Assembly (NCBI GenBank): GCA_021825925.1
Contig: JAKAFP010000005.1
Coordinates: forward strand, 310,001-374,000
Reading direction: 5' to 3'
From: Chloroflexota bacterium
GTDB taxonomy: Bacteria > Chloroflexota > Anaerolineae > Anaerolineales > Anaerolineaceae
DNA length: 64,000 nucleotides
The notes below the pieces were generated by a model. The model had not been told where the DNA came from and searched no databases. It worked only from the letters and a program-made list of their open reading frames with translations. Positions 57,918-64,000 of this stretch are shown piece by piece. Within the stretch, counting starts at the first letter, position 1. Every line of letters begins with the position of its first letter. The position numbers and the translations under genes were made by a program.

Positions 57918-59108
57918 TTAGTTTATATTAACGGCAAATTGCTGTCCGAATTCAAAACAGCGGTCCGTGGTCTCGCCATCCGGAGCCCACTTTTCACGCA
58001 GGCCTTCGTTGACGACTTCAAAACCTGCCTCACCCAATCGAGTCGAAATAAGTTTTACGGCTTCACCGCTCCAGCCATAACAGCCAAAAGCAGCCGCTTT
58101 TTTGTTTTTAAATTTCATTCCGCGCATTTCTTCAAGCACTGCCGCCACATCGCGCAGCATGCCGTTGTTGACCGTGGAAGATCCGATCAGCACGGCCTTG
58201 GATCTGAACATCTCGGTCATCAGATCAGTCTTATCCATGCGAGCCAGGTTATAAAGCTTGACGGTCGTACCGGGTGCGGCATTGACAATGCCTTTTACGA
58301 TCACCTCCGCCATCTGACGGGTTCCATCCCACATGGTGTCATAAGCCACTGTGATCTGATCTTCGGCATAATTCTCGGCCCACTTCAAATATTGGTCCAC
58401 GATCTGCAGCGGTTCATTACGCCAGATCACGCCATGGCTTGGACAGATCATCTCGATGGGAAGATTCAATGCCTTGAGCTCATTGATCTTTTTTGTTACC
58501 GCCGGATTGTAAGGCGTAAGGATGTTGGCATAATACTTCATGGCTTCCTGCAACAACTCGCCTTGATCCACCAGATCGCTGTAAAGACATTCAGAAGCCA
58601 GGTGCTGTCCAAAGGCGTCGTTGCTGAAAAGAATATTATCTCCGGTCAGGAAGGTCATCATGGTATCGGGCCAGTGCAGCATGGGAGCTTCAATAAAAAC
58701 AAGTTCCTTGGAACCCAGGCTCAAACGCTCGCCGGTTTTTACAACATGGAAGTTCCAATCCTTATGATACTGTCCGCGTAAAGATTTTTCACCATTGGCT
58801 GTGCAGTAGATCGGCGTGTTGGGAATATGCCGCATCAATTCAGGCATCGCCCCACTGTGATCCACCTCACCGTGATTGATAACAATGTAATCAATTTTCT
58901 CCAGCGGGATCTCGTTTTTCAGGTTTTCAACGAATTCCTTATCAAAGGGCATCCAGACCGTATCAATCAGGACTGTTTTTTCGTCACGGATCAAATAGGC
59001 ATTGTAACTGGAGCCTTTGTGTGTTGAGTATTCTTCTCCATGAAATTTTCGCAGTTCCCAATCAATTTTACCCACCCATTTGCAATTTGCATTAATTTGG
59101 ATCGCCAT
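57918..59108 (-). CDS. FprA-type flavodiiron protein
   Basis: 396 residues. The N-terminal metallo-beta-lactamase domain carries the diiron ligands (NHGEVDHSG, APMLHWPDTM, FSNDAFGQH, CPSHGVIWR). The C-terminal flavodoxin domain (~250-396) binds FMN (AYDTMWDGTRQMA, GSSTVNNGMLRD, FGCYGWSGEAV). These enzymes reduce O2 to water and/or NO to N2O using rubredoxin or F420H2 as donor and protect anaerobes. No extra C-terminal reductase domain is present. Start ATG at 59108 (CAGAGG upstream). A decayed copy of its tail lies at 56193-56270. Confidence 0.94.
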   Translation of the reverse strand: MAIQINANCKWVGKIDWELRKFHGEEYSTHKGSSYNAYLIRDEKTVLIDTVWMPFDKEFVENLKNEIPLEKIDYIVINHGEVDHSGAMPELMRHIPNTPIYCTANGEKSLRGQYHKDWNFHVVKTGERLSLGSKELVFIEAPMLHWPDTMMTFLTGDNILFSNDAFGQHLASECLYSDLVDQGELLQEAMKYYANILTPYNPAVTKKINELKALNLPIEMICPSHGVIWRNEPLQIVDQYLKWAENYAEDQITVAYDTMWDGTRQMAEVIVKGIVNAAPGTTVKLYNLARMDKTDLMTEMFRSKAVLIGSSTVNNGMLRDVAAVLEEMRGMKFKNKKAAAFGCYGWSGEAVKLISTRLGEAGFEVVNEGLREKWAPDGETTDRCFEFGQQFAVNIN

Positions 59109-59238
59109 TTTTTCCTCTGCCCAAAATTTAGTAATTTTTTCTCCCGCAGGAGTAATTGTAGAATATATGAACTCACAATGATTATAGTCCCCATAAATAA
59201 AGAAATTATCAAAATTAGCTTAAAATTTTTAAAGGGTG

Positions 59239-59267
59239 TTGACTTTTGATATCCAAAGTCGTAAGAT
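59239..59267 (+). promoter_or_regulatory. Promoter of the liv leader
   Basis: TTGACT (59239-59244), 17-base spacer, TAAGAT (59262-59267). Expected transcript start near 59275. The 452-base gap 59109-59560 holds this promoter, the leader ORF and a terminator; nothing else seen. Confidence 0.55.
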
Positions 59268-59286
59268 GTTTGAATACTAACACATT

Positions 59287-59394
59287 ATGACATCACTTCA
59301 CCTTGTTTACCTTTACTTTGTCGTTCTCATGCTTGCGACCATTTGGTTTATCTCAAGCCTCTTTACGGTTAGGATGGCAAAACAACAGGGTTAG
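59287..59394 (+). CDS. Leader peptide or small membrane peptide upstream of the liv operon (35 aa)
   Basis: ATG 59287 to TAG 59394: MTSLHLVYLYFVVLMLATIW...MAKQQG. Twelve of 35 residues are Leu, Val or Ile. Downstream, 25 bases past the stop, lies an intrinsic terminator, and then the branched-chain amino acid binding protein. This arrangement could sense branched-chain aminoacyl-tRNA by attenuation as in ilv/leu leaders. Equally it could be a single-pass small membrane protein. It has no clear ribosome site. Too short to be certain. Confidence 0.45.
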   Translation: MTSLHLVYLYFVVLMLATIWFISSLFTVRMAKQQG

Positions 59395-59418
59395 AAATTT
59401 TCAAGAGTTTACCCGAAG

Positions 59419-59447
59419 CCACCTGACCAAAATCAGGTGGTTTTTTT
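59419..59447 (+). terminator. Intrinsic terminator upstream of the liv operon
   Basis: An 8-bp stem (59419-59426 with 59433-59440) and 6-base loop are followed by seven T. It lies between the leader ORF and the binding-protein gene. Confidence 0.8.
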
Positions 59448-59560
59448 CTTCTATTGGAAGAATGGTGAAAGATCCAAGGAGGTGCAGCAATCATCAAACA
59501 CACTTTTTTGAAATACCAGCAACTTATCGCCCAACAAAAATTTACTAAGGAGAAATACAC

Positions 59561-60823
59561 ATGAAAGCAATGAAGTTTTTAGCAGTTTTTATGGTTTTGG
59601 CACTGTTGCTCGCCGCTTGCGGTCAAGCTGCAGCCACTGAAGCACCTGCCGCCGCGACTGAAGCCCCCGCCGCTGCTGCCACAGAAGCCCCTGCGGCTTC
59701 CGGTGCCCCTGAAGCATGCTCCGATGCCCTCGGATGCGCAGTCTTCGCCCAGGGTGACGTCATCAAGATCGGTATGGGCGCCCCCATGACCGGTGGTAAC
59801 GCCAGCTACGGTATTGACATCTCCCAAGGTGCAACCATCGCCATGTCTGACGCCGGCAACATCGAAGGTTGGACCTTCGCTCTGGATGCCCAGGATGATG
59901 GTGGTACCGCTGAAGGCGGCGCCGCAGTTGCCAACAAATTCGTGGCTGATCCCGCGATCGTTGCAGTTGCCGGCCACATCTTCTCTGGCGCAACCGCTGC
60001 TGCCGAACCTATCTACAATAAAGTCGGCATCCCCATGCTTTCCCCCTCCGCAACCAATCCTGCTTTGACCACCACTGGTTCAACTGTCTTCAACCGCATC
60101 GCCTTCACCGACCTCAACCAAGGCAACAATGCTGCTGATTACATTTTCAACACCCTGGGTGTCAAAAAATTGGCTGTCTTGCACGATGGTTCAGACTATG
60201 GCAAGGGTTTGGCCGACATCGTAGCTGCCCAGTTCGTTAAAGACGGCGGCGAAGTTGTGATCGAACAAGCCATCACCCCCGGCGAAACCGATTACACCGC
60301 TGTTCTCTCCACTGTTGCTTCCAAGACCCCCGATGCCGTCTATTTCGGTGGTTACACTGCTGAAGGCGCTGTTCTTGTCAACCAGATGAAAACCACTGGT
60401 CTCGACAAAGCCATCTTCTTCGGTTGCGATGGTACCTACGGTGAAGATTTCCTGACCCGTACCGGCGCCAATGGCGAAGGTGCATATGCATCCATCGCCC
60501 CCGCCAGCCCCGATAGCGAAGCCAAAACCGCTTTCAACGCCGCTTATCTTGAGAAATTCGGTAAAGAAGCCGGTTCCTTATCCCCCTACACCTGGGCTGG
60601 ATATGATGCCGCCGCCGCTTTGGCCGCTGCTGTGAAACAGGTTGCTGTTGTTGCTGATGGCAAACTCTATGTTCCACGTGCTGCCCTGGTTGCTGCTGTC
60701 CGCGGACTCACCAACTATGTTGGTCTTTCCGGAACCTTCTCCTGCCAATCCAATGGCGAATGCAACGTTGACAAACCCCAATTCGTTGTGGTCAAAGACG
60801 GTGCCTGGACCAACGCTGAATAA
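59561..60823 (+). CDS. Branched-chain amino acid ABC transporter, substrate-binding lipoprotein
   Basis: 420 residues. Lipobox LLAAC (Cys ~20), an Ala/Thr/Glu/Pro repeat linker (ATEAPAA units, ~24-47), then a type I periplasmic binding fold of the LivJ/LivK family: IKIGMGAPMTGGNASYGIDISQGATIAM, FVADPAIVAVAGHIFSGATAAAEPIYNK, KKLAVLHDGSDYGKGLADIV, TPDAVYFGGYTAEGAVLVNQMK. Highly biased codon use suggests strong expression. Ligand class (Leu/Ile/Val or other amino acids/amides) is not certain. First structural gene of the liv operon. Confidence 0.93.
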   Translation: MKAMKFLAVFMVLALLLAACGQAAATEAPAAATEAPAAAATEAPAASGAPEACSDALGCAVFAQGDVIKIGMGAPMTGGNASYGIDISQGATIAMSDAGNIEGWTFALDAQDDGGTAEGGAAVANKFVADPAIVAVAGHIFSGATAAAEPIYNKVGIPMLSPSATNPALTTTGSTVFNRIAFTDLNQGNNAADYIFNTLGVKKLAVLHDGSDYGKGLADIVAAQFVKDGGEVVIEQAITPGETDYTAVLSTVASKTPDAVYFGGYTAEGAVLVNQMKTTGLDKAIFFGCDGTYGEDFLTRTGANGEGAYASIAPASPDSEAKTAFNAAYLEKFGKEAGSLSPYTWAGYDAAAALAAAVKQVAVVADGKLYVPRAALVAAVRGLTNYVGLSGTFSCQSNGECNVDKPQFVVVKDGAWTNAE

Positions 60824-60842
60824 TTTCTAATGCTGCACCATC

Positions 60843-60871
60843 AGGCTGGGGAGGTTTGTCCTCCCCAGCCT
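60843..60871 (+). terminator. Hairpin between binding protein and permease genes
   Basis: A 12-bp perfect stem AGGCTGGGGAGG / CCTCCCCAGCCT with 5-base loop and a poor T-run. Placed where partial termination would favour more binding protein than permease. Confidence 0.75.
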
Positions 60872-60902
60872 ATTCTACAGAACATCGAAAGGCAGCCCGC
60901 CT

Positions 60903-62066
60903 ATGAACGACCCCTCTTCTCTTCCCCTTACCCCTAAGGGGAAAAACGATCTTCAGGCCAATACGAATAGTGCTGTAAAAAAGATCCAATCTTTTCAAAA
61001 CAGCAAATTTATGAAACTGCTGCGTCCGATTTTGGGAGTGGTGGTTTCGTTGTATATCGTATTTCGTCTCTACCAGGTGCTGGTTGTTCAACACGAATAC
61101 GGCGCCGATACCTGGACTCGCTTGTTGATTTCAGGTTTGATTATCGGTGGTGTTTACGCTCTGATCGCCATCGGTTACACCTTAGTTTACGGTATTTTGT
61201 TTATGATCAACTTCGCTCACGGCGAAGTTATGATGTTTGGAGCCTATGCCGGATTATATTCGTTTTGGGCTTTTAAGATCATACCCGTTCCCGGTGATCC
61301 TCCGACAAACTTTTTAAATGCCTATCCCATTCTTGCTATCATCCTGGCATTTCTTATCGGTATGACGGTTTCAGCCACGCTTGGCTATTTCCTCGAAAAA
61401 ATCGCATATCGCCCTCTTAGAAAAGCTCCCCGCCTGGTGCCACTGATCAGTGCCATCGGTGCTTCAATTTTTCTTCAAAATGCCGCCATGTTGTTGTTTA
61501 GCCCTCAACTGCGTGACGTGACCAATCCTGACATTTTACGCCGTGGTGCTGGCTGGACGATCGTGATCAATGGCAGCAATGTCATCCTGCCTTACACCGG
61601 TGTTTTCACTTTTATTCTATCCATCCTCTTGCTGATCGGTTTATATATCGTGGTTCGTAAATCCAAATTAGGTCGCGCCATGCGGGCAACCGCTTTGGAT
61701 AAGAAAACCGCAGCCTTGATGGGTGTGGATGTAGACAGCACCATCAGCCGTACTTTTATCATCAGCGGCGCACTTGCAGGTGCTGCCGGTGTCATGTGGG
61801 GCATCCATAATGGCCTGGTCTACTACTTTGTTGGATTCATCCCCGGCATCAAAGCCTTTACCGCGGCTGTTTTGGGCGGTATTGGCAACCTGCCTGGCGC
61901 CATGGTTGGCGGTCTGCTCCTGGGTATCGTCGAATCCATGGGTCCTGCAGCGCTTGGTATTGATTTCCAACTTAAGGATGTTTTGTCCTTCTTAATCTTG
62001 ATCTTCGTACTCACCTTCAGACCCTCAGGCTTGCTGGGTGAAGTGCTTTCGGAGGAAAAGGTATGA
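60903..62066 (+). CDS. livH: LivH-type ABC permease
   Basis: 387 residues. After an N-terminal soluble extension (~1-38) there are about eight membrane helices. LivH features: GLIIGGVYALIAIGYTLVYGILFMINFAHGEVMMFGAY, the AMRATALDKKTAALMGVDVDSTI coupling region (EAA-like loop), and AVLGGIGNLPGAMVGGLLLGI near the end. Forms the channel with LivM. The start is at 60903. It overlaps livM by 4 bases (ATGA). Confidence 0.94.
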   Translation: MNDPSSLPLTPKGKNDLQANTNSAVKKIQSFQNSKFMKLLRPILGVVVSLYIVFRLYQVLVVQHEYGADTWTRLLISGLIIGGVYALIAIGYTLVYGILFMINFAHGEVMMFGAYAGLYSFWAFKIIPVPGDPPTNFLNAYPILAIILAFLIGMTVSATLGYFLEKIAYRPLRKAPRLVPLISAIGASIFLQNAAMLLFSPQLRDVTNPDILRRGAGWTIVINGSNVILPYTGVFTFILSILLLIGLYIVVRKSKLGRAMRATALDKKTAALMGVDVDSTISRTFIISGALAGAAGVMWGIHNGLVYYFVGFIPGIKAFTAAVLGGIGNLPGAMVGGLLLGIVESMGPAALGIDFQLKDVLSFLILIFVLTFRPSGLLGEVLSEEKV

Positions 62067-63625
62067 AATCACTCATCCGTCAAAGCATTCGCACCGGTGT
62101 CACCTTTGGTATCGTTCAGGTTTTCTTTATCCTGATCGCCTTTAATACCATGGTTGGCATTATGCTTGCCAAGATCTCTGGCATTAAGAATCCGGGCGAA
62201 ATCCCCGCACCTAAATTCCTGATCGCTTACACCATCTTGATGGGTCTTTGGGTCGGAATTTCTGCCTTAAGCAAAAAGAGATCACTGTCTGTAGGACAGA
62301 AAATCCTGGCCGGTTTTTCAGCCAGTTTGACCTCGGCAATCCTGGTAGGGTTGTTGGAAGTCGGTATGACTGCCATTCTGGTCAACAAGGTTTTCATCCG
62401 CGATTTTCTAACCGTTCTTTCTTTTGATTTTATCAAGGCAACCTTGTTCGGTTTGACACCCACTATGGGAATTTTGGTAACCATGGGTGCCATCCTGCTG
62501 GGAAGTTTGATAGGGGTTGGATTGAACATCATTACCAACCTCCATGCAGTTCAGGAACATTGGCAAAAAGATCTTGGGTTCATTAAAAACCTGTCCGAAA
62601 AATTCCAACGCACCATTCGTGGCAAGTACCACCTCATCTGGCAAATCGTCGGCATCAGTATTCTGGCTGTGGCGGTCATCTTTATTCCCATGAAGTGGGG
62701 CTCCTACTGGAACTATGTCTTCGGAACCGTTGGTTTATATGTCATCCTCGGTCTTGGTTTGAACATCATCGTCGGTCTCTCTGGCCAACTGGTGCTGGGA
62801 TATATCGCCTTCTTTGCCATTGGTGCCTATACCATGGCCTTGCTCAACGCACCAGAACCGCATAATTTGATGTGGGGATTCTGGCCTGCCTTACTTTTAG
62901 GAGTCGCACTTGCCGCATTATCCGGTATTTTGCTGGGTTTGCCGATCATGCGCCTGCGCGGAGATTACCTGGCCATCGTTACCCTTGGATTTGGCGAAAT
63001 CATCCGCATCTTGCTTAAAAGCGATGTGCTCACCAATTTCACCGGCGGCCCACGCGGCATTCAGAATATCCACGGTCCCTCGTTGTTTGGCAAACCGTTC
63101 AATTCTGAAGTTGATTTTGTCTATCTGATCATCGCAGGTGTCATCCTGGCGAGTTTTGTTTACAATCGTTTGCAGCAATCCCGCACCGGACGTGCCTGGT
63201 TGGCCATCCGCGAGGACGAAACGGTTGCCCGTGCCAGTGGTGTGGATACCATCAAATATAAACTTCTTGCCCTTGCGATCGGTGCAGCTTTCGCCGGTCT
63301 CGCCGGAGGCATCTATGCCAGCCGCAACCAGTTCACCGGTCCGGATGAACACGCCCTGATGGCCTCCATCAACGTGCTCAGCCTGATCATCGTGGGCGGC
63401 ATGGGCAACATCCCCGGCACGATCTTGGGTGCCTTTACGCTAAAAGGCCTGCCCGAAATCCTGCGCGAGTTTGCCAACTTCCGCTTGCTGGCATTTGGCG
63501 CCCTGCTGGTCTTCATGATGCTCTCCCGCCCTGAAGGATTGATTCCCTCCCATCGGCCAAAATATGAAAAACCAGAGGAAGCTTCTGGAGTTTTAAAAAA
63601 GAAGGAGGTGCCCCATGACAAATAA
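62063..63625 (+). CDS. livM: LivM-type ABC permease
   Basis: 520 residues, longer than typical LivM (~420) because of an N-terminal extension (~1-190) with extra membrane helices. The core has [38 protein letters not shown]-type segment, [65 protein letters not shown]-type coupling region and [14 protein letters not shown]. The operon is tight: 4-base overlap with livH, 11-base overlap with livG. Confidence 0.93.
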   Translation: [520 protein letters not shown]

Positions 63626-64000
63626 CATCATTCAAGTACAGGGCGTCTCAAAGATCTTCGGCGGGTTGACTGCGGTGAACAATGTCAATCTTGACATTGC
63701 GGAAGGGTCAATCTATTCCATTATTGGACCGAATGGTGCCGGTAAAACCACCCTCTTCAACTGCATCTCCGGCTTTTACGTTCCAGATCACGGCACCGTG
63801 CTCTTTCAGGGCATCGCCTTAAACGGACGTTCCACAGATACCATCGCTTCTCTTGGCCTCTCCAGAACTTATCAAAACATCAGGCTATTCTCGAACCTGA
63901 CAGCGGTAGAAAATGTTTTGGTCGGCCAACAACCTCGCTTGCGTGAGACCTGGGTCGAATCCATCATTCGCACCCGCCGCAGTCGCAATGAAGAGCATTC
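63615..64000 (+). CDS. livG: LivG-type ABC ATPase (3' end outside window)
   Basis: ATG at 63615 with a strong AAGGAGGTG ribosome site, overlapping livM by 11 bases. The reading frame continues to the window end (128 codons). MTNNIIQVQGVSKIFGGLTAV, Walker A IIGPNGAGKTTLFNCISGFY, and GLSRTYQNIRLFSNLTAVENVLVG (Q-loop, family marker R-T-F/Y-Q-x-x-R-L-F) identify the LivG ATPase of branched-chain amino acid transporters. Confidence 0.93.
   Translation, partial: MTNNIIQVQGVSKIFGGLTAVNNVNLDIAEGSIYSIIGPNGAGKTTLFNCISGFYVPDHGTVLFQGIALNGRSTDTIASLGLSRTYQNIRLFSNLTAVENVLVGQQPRLRETWVESIIRTRRSRNEEH

Noticed and set aside
57918-59108. Metallo-beta-lactamase resistance enzyme
   Set aside because: The His-x-Glu-x-Asp diiron set and the C-terminal flavodoxin domain identify a flavodiiron protein instead.

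Overview
The window looks like chromosomal DNA of a free-living bacterium of roughly 50% GC. The most likely source is the Chloroflexota, class Anaerolineae. This is an inference from gene content and style: many lipobox proteins with Thr/Pro-rich linkers, a sortase-like protein, an F420-type nitroreductase-fold protein, a PyrF-PyrE fusion, a quinone-type PyrD, a flavodiiron protein, and a BcsB-type protein without gram-negative outer-membrane partners. I saw no rRNA, tRNA, CRISPR array, insertion sequence or integrase.

Layout. 1-7.0 kb: the end of a GNAT-like gene, lipoproteins, a TetR / methyltransferase / ATC-hydrolase-like operon, a Cys-rich ferredoxin-like protein and a thioesterase. 7.1-9.9 kb: a PadR regulator on a nearly leaderless promoter, two tandem GyrI-like proteins and an APH-fold kinase. 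9.9-14.0 kb: an HD-GYP response regulator and a hybrid histidine kinase. 14.3-19.1 kb: the pyrimidine operon pyrC-pyrB-pyrFE-pyrD (minus strand), behind a leader ORF and intrinsic terminator that look like a pyrBI-type attenuator. 19.2-26.1 kb: two MFS exporters, a ChrB-N-like protein, an RHH/PIN toxin-antitoxin pair, an SDR, and a TetR with a 23-bp-arm palindromic operator. 26.2-28.7 kb: a beta-helix plus GH39-like lipoprotein. 28.8-35.0 kb: a TCA block (mitochondrial-type citrate synthase and IclR on minus; an isocitrate dehydrogenase with NAD-type residues and aconitase on plus). 36.2-43.5 kb: two more toxin-antitoxin pairs, lipoproteins, an ABC-F protein with a candidate ribosome-mediated attenuator, and a peroxiredoxin-glutaredoxin fusion. 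43.5-54.1 kb: a minus-strand surface-glycan cluster of a cupin, two GH94 proteins, a BcsB-like protein, a Wzz protein fused to a degenerate GGDEF domain, and a sortase-like lipoprotein. 54.2-64.0 kb: a YjfB-like protein, a YcgN protein, class II aldolase, a HEAT-repeat protein, a flavodiiron protein, and the start of a branched-chain amino acid ABC transporter operon (binding protein, two permeases, partial ATPase).

Most unusual signals. (1) At two places an AT-rich gene sits immediately downstream of a core metabolic gene, in opposite orientation, and beyond it lies a decayed direct repeat of that gene's own 3' end: aconitase (35.9-36.1 kb) and the flavodiiron protein (56.2 kb). This suggests one recurring mode of gene acquisition at gene tails. 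(2) The Wzz-GGDEF fusion has lost the GGDEF active site but keeps the RxxD inhibitory-site motif, so it may be a c-di-GMP receptor controlling a glycan made or exported with the BcsB-like protein. (3) Three operons (pyr, ABC-F, liv) have a short leader ORF followed by an intrinsic terminator ahead of the first structural gene, which points to heavy use of translation-coupled attenuation.
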